DNA of 6,594 nt from the NCBI GenBank assembly GCA_003510215.1, contig DOKQ01000046.1, positions 1-6,594 of the forward strand, read 5' to 3'. Below, piece by piece: positions 1-6,516 of this stretch (within the stretch, counting starts at the first letter, position 1; each line of letters starts with the position of its first letter). Source of the stretch: Erysipelotrichaceae bacterium. Its GTDB lineage: Bacteria > Bacillota_I > Bacilli_A > Erysipelotrichales > Erysipelotrichaceae. Both the position numbers and the translations under genes were made by a program. Below the pieces are notes generated by a model. The model made no database searches and was not told the origin of the DNA. It saw only the letters and a program-made list of their open reading frames with translations.

Positions 1-40
1 AAAAATACAGTAGAATTAATATAAACTCGGAGGTAGATGT

Positions 41-307
41 ATGAAACAAATTACTGTATTAGTTGTTGATCCTGTAGGATTGCACGCTCGTCCAGCAACT
101 GTAGCTGTCAACGCAGCAAGCAAATTCAAATGTGATGTAAAGGTAGCTTTCAAAGGCCGTTCTGTTAATATGAAATCCATCATGGGTGTCATGTCATTGG
201 GTATTCCTACTCAATCAGAAATCACAATCACTTGTGAAGGCGATGATGAAGAAGTTGCAATCACAACGATCGAAGAAGTACTACGCACACAAAAAGTAAT
301 CGCTTAG
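41..307 (+). CDS. ptsH: Phosphocarrier protein HPr
   Basis: This 88-residue protein is the histidine phosphocarrier of the sugar phosphotransferase system. It is cytoplasmic, takes phosphate from phosphoenolpyruvate via enzyme I and passes it to sugar-specific EIIA domains. Its length is exactly that of the family. The active-site loop GLHARPA places His15 and Arg17 at the canonical positions. The segment NMKSIMGVMSLG places Ser46 at the site used by HPr kinase/phosphorylase in Bacillota, where HPr(Ser-P) is the co-repressor of CcpA. His15 rules out the paralogue Crh, which lacks it. The start is set by GGAGGT at 29-34, six bases before the ATG. The usual partner ptsI is not downstream: the next gene is a phosphoglucomutase, after a terminator. 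The product is nearly certain; any special role in glycogen control is inference. Confidence 0.97.
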   Translation: MKQITVLVVDPVGLHARPATVAVNAASKFKCDVKVAFKGRSVNMKSIMGVMSLGIPTQSEITITCEGDDEEVAITTIEEVLRTQKVIA

Positions 308-323
308 TTTTTGTGGGCAAATA

Positions 324-355
324 AAAAATAGAAGATGTCAAATCTTCTTTTTATT
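324..355 (+). terminator. Intrinsic terminator after ptsH
   Basis: GAAGAT at 331-336 pairs with ATCTTC at 342-347 across a five-base loop. An A-rich tract precedes the stem and TTTTT follows at 348-352. The stem is only six base pairs and low in GC, so termination may be leaky. I see no convincing promoter between it and the mutase gene, so read-through from ptsH may supply part of that gene's transcription. Confidence 0.7.
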
Positions 356-366
356 ATGTGAGGAAT

Positions 367-371
367 GGAGG
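367..371 (+). promoter_or_regulatory. Ribosome binding site that decides the mutase start
   Basis: GGAGG lies seven bases before the ATG at 379. An in-frame GTG at 358 would add seven residues, but it sits right after the terminator T-run with no Shine-Dalgarno sequence in front of it, and would place this GGAGG inside the coding region. The ATG at 379 is therefore the better start. Confidence 0.85.
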
Positions 372-378
372 AAACGAA

Positions 379-2070
379 ATGTTAATCAAAGAACGTGTAG
401 AGAAGTGGATCACTCATGTTAATGTCAGCGCAGAGATGAGAGAAGAAATTCTTTCAATGACTGAAGAACAGAAGCAGGATGCGTTTTATACTCGTGTAGA
501 ATTTGGAACAGCGGGTATGCGTGGACTGTTAGGGGCTGGAAGTAACCGCATGAATATATTTACGATACGTCGTGCCAATGTTGGTTTTGCAAAGTACTTG
601 CTTTCATTAAATCGCAAGGATAAGCAAGGAGTCGCAATCGCTTTTGATAACCGGTATATGTCGAAAGAGTTCGCAGAGGAGTCTGCACGTGTGTTGGCAT
701 CTTTTGGAATTGAGTCATATGTTTACTCAACATTAAGACCAACACCTCAACTATCGTTTACAGTGAGAGAGAAAAACTGTCTTGGTGGCATAGTTATTAC
801 CGCTTCACATAATCCGAAAGAATATAACGGGTATAAAGTTTATGATGAGACAGGTTGTCAGCTTGTACCTGAAGAGATCGAAAAAGTTATCAATTATGTT
901 GAAGAAGTTGATGATGAACTATCCATTGAAGTTAAGTTAACTGAACAGCAGGAATCACTGATTCATTGGTTAGATGAAGCAATGGATGAAGTGTATGCGA
1001 ATCGAGTGCTAGAAATTCAATTAAGAAAAGAACAAGCAAAAGATATCAAGGTTGTATTTTCACCTCAACATGGGACCGCATATCCGATCGTGGATGAAGT
1101 ATTGACTCGTGCAGGATATACAACAGTTCTAGTTGATGAACAATGTTCCCCTGACCCTTCTTTTCCGAATACAAAATCACCAAATCCAGAAGACAAAATT
1201 GCCTATGAATTAGGTATTGAATATGCAAAAAATCATCGGGCGGAAGTTGTGATAAGTACAGATCCGGATGCAGATCGGGTGGGGGTTGTTGTTTTACATC
1301 AAGGAGAATATCGACTTTTAACAGGGAATCAGACAGGTTCAATACTCATTGAATATATTTTCTCAACGATGCAAGAAAAAGGTTTAATGCCAAAAAATCC
1401 AATCATGTTTAACACTGTAGTTACATCAGATTTAGGTGAAAGTGTTGCTGCTCATTATGGTGTAGAAACTGAAAAAACACTTACAGGATTCAAGTTTATC
1501 GGTGATAAAATTGCTAACTACGAAAAGACAAACGAAAAAGACTTTGTCTTTGGTTATGAAGAAAGTTATGGTTACCTTGTCCAACCGTTTGTAAGAGATA
1601 AAGATGCCGTTCAGGCATGCTTAATTATTGCGGAAGCTGTGCAGTATTACAAAAATCAAGATAAGACACTCGTAGATGTTCTTGAAGCGTTATATAACAC
1701 GTATGGAGCATACCTTGAGGAACAAGAATCATTAACACTCAAAGGGGTTGAAGGTAGCAAGCGTATCGCTGAGATTTTGGGTGGATTGCGCAATCATCCT
1801 GTCAAAACCCTTGCCGGTGTCGATGTGGTTGAGTGGGAAGATTACTTTACACAAACGAAAGTCGTCAATGGCTTAACATTACCTTTGAACGGATTCCCGG
1901 TTTCTGATGTTCTGAAAATGAAACTGGCGGACGGTAGCTGGGTTGCAGTTCGACCTTCAGGCACTGAACCTAAATGCAAATTCTATTTTTGCATCAAAGG
2001 TGTGAATTCTGAAGATGCCTTCACAAAGTATCAGCATTTCTCTGATGATTTGAAGAAATTAACTCAATAA
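379..2070 (+). CDS. Phosphoglucomutase / phosphomannomutase family (alpha-D-phosphohexomutase)
   Basis: This 563-residue cytoplasmic enzyme most likely interconverts glucose-1-phosphate and glucose-6-phosphate through a phosphoserine intermediate. All signature loops of the alpha-D-phosphohexomutase superfamily are present in order: FGTAGMRG near residues 42-49, the phosphoserine loop TASHNP with Ser143, the Mg-binding loop DPDADR with Asp295, Asp297 and Asp299, the sugar-binding loop GYEES at 392-396, and the phosphate-binding loop RPSGTEPK at 525-532. Length and loop style match the Bacillus PgcA-type mutases rather than the shorter GlmM or ManB types. Phosphomannomutase activity cannot be excluded from sequence. 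Its position before glgB and glgP supports a role joining glycogen-derived glucose-1-phosphate to glycolysis, or supplying glucose-1-phosphate for polymer synthesis. The gene is intact and closed by a strong terminator. Confidence 0.93.
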   Translation: MLIKERVEKWITHVNVSAEMREEILSMTEEQKQDAFYTRVEFGTAGMRGLLGAGSNRMNIFTIRRANVGFAKYLLSLNRKDKQGVAIAFDNRYMSKEFAEESARVLASFGIESYVYSTLRPTPQLSFTVREKNCLGGIVITASHNPKEYNGYKVYDETGCQLVPEEIEKVINYVEEVDDELSIEVKLTEQQESLIHWLDEAMDEVYANRVLEIQLRKEQAKDIKVVFSPQHGTAYPIVDEVLTRAGYTTVLVDEQCSPDPSFPNTKSPNPEDKIAYELGIEYAKNHRAEVVISTDPDADRVGVVVLHQGEYRLLTGNQTGSILIEYIFSTMQEKGLMPKNPIMFNTVVTSDLGESVAAHYGVETEKTLTGFKFIGDKIANYEKTNEKDFVFGYEESYGYLVQPFVRDKDAVQACLIIAEAVQYYKNQDKTLVDVLEALYNTYGAYLEEQESLTLKGVEGSKRIAEILGGLRNHPVKTLAGVDVVEWEDYFTQTKVVNGLTLPLNGFPVSDVLKMKLADGSWVAVRPSGTEPKCKFYFCIKGVNSEDAFTKYQHFSDDLKKLTQ

Positions 2071-2078
2071 TCGCTGTG

Positions 2079-2112
2079 AAACACAAGTTATCAGACAACT
2101 TGTGTTTTTTTT
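2079..2112 (+). terminator. Strong intrinsic terminator after the mutase gene
   Basis: A perfect 11-bp stem pairs 2079-2089 with 2097-2107 across a seven-base loop (ATCAGAC), and a T-run extends through 2112. It lies nine bases after the mutase stop codon and should separate that transcript from glgB. Confidence 0.9.
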
Positions 2113-2126
2113 GCACACGAAATGAA
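2111..2126 (+). promoter_or_regulatory. cre-like site (possible CcpA operator) upstream of glgB
   Basis: TTGCACACGAAATGAA matches the published CcpA consensus WTGNAANCGNWWNCAW at 10 of 12 constrained positions. The misses are A to C at motif position 6 and C to G at position 14. It starts on the last T bases of the preceding terminator and ends just before a -10-like TAAAAT at 2128-2133. A bound regulator there would block glgB initiation. This was matched by eye and the central CG is present. It is a candidate only, because AT-rich DNA produces such near matches by chance. Confidence 0.4.
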
Positions 2127-2140
2127 GTAAAATAAGGGAA

Positions 2141-2148
2141 AGGAGGGG
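2141..2148 (+). promoter_or_regulatory. Ribosome binding site that decides the glgB start
   Basis: AGGAGGGG precedes two in-frame ATGs at 2149 and 2155. The first is only two bases after the AGGAGG core, too close for normal initiation. The second is eight bases away. The start at 2155 is preferred, and the choice changes the protein by only two residues. Confidence 0.8.
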
Positions 2149-2154
2149 ATGTCA

Positions 2155-3990
2155 ATGTTAAAATCCACAGTATTTGATAGTTTCTTTGCGGGGCATTGTT
2201 TAGATGCACACCATGTGTTTGGGGCTCATTTTGCGTATGAAGGTGTTAACGGCGTACGATTTACAGTTTATGCTCCAAATGCGAGGCAAATGTTTGTTAT
2301 GGGATCATTTAATCATTGGAATAAGTATGAGCATCGAATGACAAAGATTTCGCCACAAGGGGTATGGAGTGTATTTGTTCCCAACGTTACTGAATGGGAT
2401 TTGTATAAATATTTTATCGAAAATGCAAAGGGAGAGTGGGTAGAGAAGTCAGATCCATTTGCTTTTTATAGTGAAGTTCGTCCTAAAAGCAGTTCAATTG
2501 TTACGAATCTGAAAAACTTTCCTTGGGAAGATAAACTATGGATGAATCGGAGAACCAAACACTTACAGGAGCCGATGAGTATCTATGAGGTCCATATAGG
2601 TTCATGGAGAAAAAAATACAGCTTCGAGTGGATGTCATATGAAGAAATGGCATCACACTTGATTCCGTATGTGAAGGAAATGGGATATACGCATATCGAA
2701 CTTATGCCGGTGAATGAACATCCGTTTGATGGTTCGTGGGGTTATCAGGCAACGGGTTATTTCTCAGCCACATCTCGATATGGAACACCCAAACAGCTGA
2801 TGCAATTTATCAATGAATGTCATATGAATGATATTGGTGTGATTCTGGATTTTGTACCAGTACACTTTGTGAAAGATAGTTTTGGTCTAATTGATTTTGA
2901 TGGAACGCCATTGTATGAGTATCCTAATTTCGAAGACGCAAATAGTCAATGGGATACCTTATTGTTTGATTTGTGGAAAGAAGAGGTCAGGAGCTTTTTG
3001 ATGTCTTCGGCTTCGTTCTGGATGGAAATGTATCATTTTGATGGGATTCGAATTGATGCGGTCTCAAACATAATTTTCTGGCACGGAAACAAACAACGGG
3101 GCGTCAATGAAGGTGCTGTCGCTTTTGTTCGACGGCTGAACTACTATCTGTCTCAAAGATATCCATCCGCAATTCTTGTGGCTGAAGATTCCTCTGATTT
3201 CCCAAAGGTCACGCACCCAACGTTCGAAATGGGATTAGGTTTTGATTACAAATGGGATTTGGGATGGATGAACGACACACTTAAATATTACAGTATTGAT
3301 CCGCTGTATCGCAGCTATCATCACCATCAACTTACATTTAGTATGGCATATTTCTATTCCGAACGATTTATCCTGCCACTATCACATGATGAAGTTGTTC
3401 ACGGAAAAGGTACGATCATCAATAAGATGTGGGGTGACTATGACCAGAAATTTGCCCAGGCAAGAAATCTGTATGCCTATATGTTTGCTCACCCTGGGAA
3501 AAAGTTGAACTTTATGGGGAATGAACTGGCTCACTTTAGAGAGTGGGACGAAGATCGTGAGTTGGATTGGCATTTACTGCAATATCAGCGCCATAACAGT
3601 TTTAATCGCTTATTCGTTGACTTGAATCATATATACAATCATCACAGTTGTTTAAGCCGATTTGATTTTGATCACAAGGGCTTCCGATGGATTGATGCGG
3701 ATAATGTTAATGCCAGCCTGTACAGTTTTTATCGTGAAGACGAAAAAAGTATTATCGTTTGTATTTTCAACATGACACCTGTAGCTCATGAACAAGTACA
3801 TATTGGTGTACCTTATGCAGGAAAATACACAGAAATTATGAATACTGAAAAAGATATTTATGATGGTTGCAATATGTGCAATTATCAGCCAATTGAAGCG
3901 ATTGAAGAGCTTTGTCATCATTTGCCGTTTAAGATTATCTGCAATGTTGCACCTTTTGCGGCCGTCTATTTTGAGCACAAAAAGAATTAA
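2155..3990 (+). CDS. glgB: 1,4-alpha-glucan (glycogen) branching enzyme
   Basis: This 611-residue GH13 enzyme cuts alpha-1,4 chains and re-attaches the fragment by an alpha-1,6 bond, making branch points in glycogen. An N-terminal CBM48 beta-sandwich covers about residues 20-105 (FTVYAPNA, then GSFNHW). The catalytic barrel begins near YEVHIGSW. The four GH13 regions are present: DFVPVHF at 232-238; GIRIDAV with nucleophile Asp301; VAEDSSDFP with acid/base Glu344; and LPLSHDEVVHGK with transition-state stabiliser Asp412. A C-terminal all-beta domain ends the protein. It is shorter than the E. coli enzyme (728 residues), lacking the extra N-terminal domain, and has ten fewer residues between nucleophile and acid/base. 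SHDEVVHGK and NFMGNELAHFREWD are hallmarks of branching enzymes rather than of debranching or amylase relatives. glgP follows after 57 bp with no terminator, so the two are probably co-transcribed. Confidence 0.96.
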   Translation: MLKSTVFDSFFAGHCLDAHHVFGAHFAYEGVNGVRFTVYAPNARQMFVMGSFNHWNKYEHRMTKISPQGVWSVFVPNVTEWDLYKYFIENAKGEWVEKSDPFAFYSEVRPKSSSIVTNLKNFPWEDKLWMNRRTKHLQEPMSIYEVHIGSWRKKYSFEWMSYEEMASHLIPYVKEMGYTHIELMPVNEHPFDGSWGYQATGYFSATSRYGTPKQLMQFINECHMNDIGVILDFVPVHFVKDSFGLIDFDGTPLYEYPNFEDANSQWDTLLFDLWKEEVRSFLMSSASFWMEMYHFDGIRIDAVSNIIFWHGNKQRGVNEGAVAFVRRLNYYLSQRYPSAILVAEDSSDFPKVTHPTFEMGLGFDYKWDLGWMNDTLKYYSIDPLYRSYHHHQLTFSMAYFYSERFILPLSHDEVVHGKGTIINKMWGDYDQKFAQARNLYAYMFAHPGKKLNFMGNELAHFREWDEDRELDWHLLQYQRHNSFNRLFVDLNHIYNHHSCLSRFDFDHKGFRWIDADNVNASLYSFYREDEKSIIVCIFNMTPVAHEQVHIGVPYAGKYTEIMNTEKDIYDGCNMCNYQPIEAIEELCHHLPFKIICNVAPFAAVYFEHKKN

Positions 3991-4000
3991 GCGTTTGCAT
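3985..4000 (-). promoter_or_regulatory. cre-like site (possible CcpA operator) over the glgP promoter
   Basis: Read on the minus strand, ATGCAAACGCTTAATT matches WTGNAANCGNWWNCAW at 10 of 12 constrained positions. The two misses are the C and A near the end. It overlaps the glgB stop codon and fully covers the predicted -35 box of glgP at 3995-4000, a position where binding would block RNA polymerase. It was matched by eye. Together with the similar match before glgB it is suggestive, not proof. Confidence 0.42.
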
Positions 4001-4023
4001 AATATGAAAGTTTCTGCTAAAAT
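3995..4023 (+). promoter_or_regulatory. Predicted sigma-A-type promoter of glgP
   Basis: The -35 element TTGCAT (3995-4000) and the -10 element TAAAAT (4018-4023, 5 of 6 to consensus) are separated by exactly 17 bases. TG at 4015-4016 makes an extended -10 (TGCTAAAAT). Transcription would start near 4030, giving a leader of under 20 bases before the ATG with the AGGAGG at 4037-4042. The -35 is weak (3 of 6), which the extended -10 could offset. Confidence 0.55.
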
Positions 4024-4047
4024 AGGCGTGGACTTTAGGAGGTCATT

Positions 4048-6447
4048 ATGTTTAAAGATAAACACGATTTTAAACGCGACTTTACTCAACGAGTTGTAGA
4101 GACTTATGGACGTTCAGTTGCGCAATCACATCGTACTGAAAGATACATGGTATTGGGTGACATGGTACGTGACTATGCTTCTATCCATTGGAAAGAAAGT
4201 AAAGAAGAAGTTGCCACAATCGGCGCAAAACAAATGTATTATTTCTCTATGGAGTTTCTTATTGGTCGTTTGCTTACCAATAACCTTATGAATCTTGGGA
4301 TTTATGATGTTGTAAGAGAAGGTTTGAACGAATTAGGAATTGATTTAAATGAACTTGAAAACCTGGAATCTGATGCCGGACTTGGAAATGGTGGTTTAGG
4401 CCGATTGGCAGCCTGTTTCCTCGACTCATTAGCATCACTATCATTGCCAGGACATGGGATTTGCTTAAGATATGAATATGGGCTGTTCCGTCAGAAGATT
4501 GTCAACGGATATCAAGTTGAAGTACCTGATCAATGGCTGCAACTTGGTAACATTTGGGAAGTCCGTAAGCCAAAGCATGCGGTTGATGTGAAATTCTGGG
4601 GGCGTATTGAAATGCGCAAAGATCAAAACGGGAAACTAATCTTTGATCATGTTGGTGCAGAGTCAATCCGTGCGGTTCCTTATGATATGCCAATTGTAGG
4701 TAAAGGTACAGACAATACAAACACATTGCGTCTTTGGGGAGCTGAGGCTTCTGAGGATCTGCCGAAAAACAAAGATTTTAGACAGTATTTGCAGGAAGTA
4801 AGTGAAATTTGCCAAAATGTCTATCCGGATGATTCAACAGAACACGGAAGATATTTGAGACTTAAACAGCAGTACTTCTTTGTATCCGCTGGTTTAGCAG
4901 CTATGGTCAAGGCGCATCTACGTGTATATCCAAACTTGGATAACTTCGCTGACAAGATTGCTATTCAGTTAAATGATACTCATCCAGTATTGGCGATTCC
5001 AGAATTGATGCGTTTTTTGATGGATGAATATGATTACAACTGGGAGTCGGCTTGGGATATTGTCACAAGAACCATGGCGTACACAAATCATACCGTACTA
5101 CAGGAAGCGCTTGAAAAATGGCCAGTTCATTTTGTTCAAATGCTCTTACCGCGTATATACATGATTATTGAAGAAATTAATAACCGATTTATCAGTGAAA
5201 TGCGTCAAAAGTATCCAAGTGATCCAAGCTTGCAATATCGCATGTCCATTATTAAAGACGGTCAAATTCACATGGCACATTTAGCTGTGTATGGCAGCCA
5301 TAGTGTGAATGGTGTTGCTCGTTTGCATACCGAAATTATTAAAGCAGATGTCATGAAGGATCTCTATACGATGTATCCTGACAAGTTCAATAACAAGACC
5401 AATGGGATTACTCATCGTCGCTGGTTAACCTATTCAAATCCTCAATTGCATGAGTTTATAACAAAGCATATTAGTGATGAGTATGTTTACAATCCTTCGA
5501 AACTTGAGAATCTACTGAAGATAGCCAAGGACAAGAAAGCACAAAAAGAATTTTTAGATATTAAACATGAAAGAAAAGTGATTCTTGCCGGAAAAATCAA
5601 AGAATGGACAGGTATTGAAATTGATGTAAATTCCATCTTTGATGTTCAGGCGAAACGTTTACATGCGTATAAGCGTCAATTACTGAATGTATTGCACATT
5701 ATCTATCTGTACCAGAAGATGAAGGAAGATGAGTCATTTAGCATGACACCAACCACATTTATCTTTGCGGCAAAAGCAGCTCCTGGCTACTATTTTGCCA
5801 AGAAGATTATCAAGCTGATTCATAGTGTTGCGGACGTAGTGAACAACGATGAACGTATCAGTAAAATGATTAAAGTGGTTTTCATTCCTAACTACAATGT
5901 TTCGATTGCGGAATATCTGATGAATGGGGCAGATGTCTCAGAACAGATTTCGACAGCAGGTAAGGAAGCAAGTGGAACGGGTAATATGAAGTTCATGATG
6001 AATGGCGCATTAACCTTGGGAACACTTGACGGAGCCAATGTCGAAATCGATGAGCTGGTTGGCCGTGATTATACGGTTATCTTCGGTTTAACTGTGGAAG
6101 AAGTTGAAACATTGAAAATGGGAAGATATGATGTCTGGTCCATTGTCAATAACAATCCGACACTGAAGAAAGTGATGAATTCTTTGATTGATGGTTCATG
6201 GCATTCAAATCATGATGAGTTTAAAGCGGTATATGACGAAGTTATGTACCGTAATGATGAGTATTTCTTAGCTGCAGACTTTGATTCATATATCGGAGCA
6301 CATCAGGAAGTCCAACGTCGCTATCAAGATCGCAGTTACTGGGCTGAAATGTGTCTGGTTAACATCGCGAAATCTGGATTCTTCTCCTCAGATCGCACCA
6401 TTTCGCAATATGCGGAAGAGATTTGGGAAATTAAACCAATGAAATAA
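4048..6447 (+). CDS. glgP: Glycogen / alpha-glucan phosphorylase (GT35)
   Basis: This 799-residue pyridoxal-phosphate enzyme splits alpha-1,4-glucan ends with phosphate to give glucose-1-phosphate, the substrate of the mutase encoded upstream. Family landmarks run in order: GLGNGGLGRLAACFLDSLA from residue 111, NDTHP at 309-313, TNHTVLQEALEKWP with substrate-pocket His348, KTNGITHRRWL at 450-460, AKRLHAYKRQ with Arg537 and Lys542, and EASGTGNMKF with the PLP-binding Lys648. The Arg537-to-Lys648 spacing of 111 residues equals that of rabbit muscle phosphorylase (Arg569 to Lys680). The length fits bacterial GlgP/MalP, about 800 residues, and there is no long extension such as muscle-type regulation uses. 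AGGAGG at 4037-4042 sits five bases before the ATG. Preference for glycogen over maltodextrin is inferred from glgB next door, since MalP and GlgP share all these motifs. Confidence 0.96.
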   Translation: MFKDKHDFKRDFTQRVVETYGRSVAQSHRTERYMVLGDMVRDYASIHWKESKEEVATIGAKQMYYFSMEFLIGRLLTNNLMNLGIYDVVREGLNELGIDLNELENLESDAGLGNGGLGRLAACFLDSLASLSLPGHGICLRYEYGLFRQKIVNGYQVEVPDQWLQLGNIWEVRKPKHAVDVKFWGRIEMRKDQNGKLIFDHVGAESIRAVPYDMPIVGKGTDNTNTLRLWGAEASEDLPKNKDFRQYLQEVSEICQNVYPDDSTEHGRYLRLKQQYFFVSAGLAAMVKAHLRVYPNLDNFADKIAIQLNDTHPVLAIPELMRFLMDEYDYNWESAWDIVTRTMAYTNHTVLQEALEKWPVHFVQMLLPRIYMIIEEINNRFISEMRQKYPSDPSLQYRMSIIKDGQIHMAHLAVYGSHSVNGVARLHTEIIKADVMKDLYTMYPDKFNNKTNGITHRRWLTYSNPQLHEFITKHISDEYVYNPSKLENLLKIAKDKKAQKEFLDIKHERKVILAGKIKEWTGIEIDVNSIFDVQAKRLHAYKRQLLNVLHIIYLYQKMKEDESFSMTPTTFIFAAKAAPGYYFAKKIIKLIHSVADVVNNDERISKMIKVVFIPNYNVSIAEYLMNGADVSEQISTAGKEASGTGNMKFMMNGALTLGTLDGANVEIDELVGRDYTVIFGLTVEEVETLKMGRYDVWSIVNNNPTLKKVMNSLIDGSWHSNHDEFKAVYDEVMYRNDEYFLAADFDSYIGAHQEVQRRYQDRSYWAEMCLVNIAKSGFFSSDRTISQYAEEIWEIKPMK

Positions 6448-6475
6448 GGCTCATAAAGAGTTGAAATGTAAACTT

Positions 6476-6507
6476 AGGAATTTCTTCAATGAAGAAGTTC
6501 CTTTTTT
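6476..6507 (+). terminator. Intrinsic terminator after glgP
   Basis: Bases 6476-6487 pair with 6491-6502 in a 12-bp stem with one T-G wobble and a tight AAT loop, followed by T bases to 6507. The stem can extend outward: ATGTAAA at 6466-6472 pairs with TTTACAT at 6505-6511 across a small internal loop. If a convergent gene ends at 6506, the hairpin might serve both strands, although the minus-strand T-run is poor. Confidence 0.88.
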
Positions 6508-6516
6508 ACATGTAAA
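6505..6516. repeat. Perfect 12-bp palindrome with a nearby repeated half
   Basis: TTTACATGTAAA is its own reverse complement. The eight-base unit ATGTAAAC occurs at 6466-6473 and again at 6510-6517. The left half of the palindrome can therefore pair with either copy: the distant one extends the glgP terminator and the near one would make a competing small structure. It could also be a protein-binding site. Nothing in the sequence decides. Confidence 0.5.

Noticed and set aside
11..25. ptsH -10 candidates TAGAAT (11-16) and TATAAA (20-25)
   Set aside because: The matching -35 would lie at or beyond the window edge, and the second is too close to the ribosome binding site. Neither can be judged from what is visible.
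41..307. Crh (catabolite repression HPr) instead of HPr
   Set aside because: Crh lacks the phosphorylatable His15. Here GLHARPA with His15 is intact, so this is HPr.
358..378. In-frame GTG that would extend the mutase by seven residues
   Set aside because: It has no Shine-Dalgarno sequence, lies next to the terminator T-run, and would put the good GGAGG site (367-371) inside the coding region. The ATG at 379 is ideally spaced.
1046..1342. 98-codon minus-strand open frame inside the mutase gene
   Set aside because: It lies fully opposite well-conserved mutase coding sequence and shows no family motifs.
2105..2133. Full sigma-A promoter for glgB using TAAAAT at 2128-2133
   Set aside because: The -10-like box is good, but the only sequence at 17-base spacing is the terminator T-run (2 of 6 to the -35 consensus), and TTGCAC at 2111-2116 is too close at 11 bases. 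A promoter probably exists here, but I cannot place it.
2021..2209. 62-codon minus-strand open frame across the mutase-glgB junction
   Set aside because: It runs through the strong terminator hairpin and T-run and overlaps both real genes. The reading is explained by low complexity and chance.
3652..4089. 145-codon minus-strand open frame opposite the 3' end of glgB and start of glgP
   Set aside because: It lies almost entirely opposite glgB and runs past glgP's start. The product has no recognisable domain, and the + strand frames are certain. It is a shadow.
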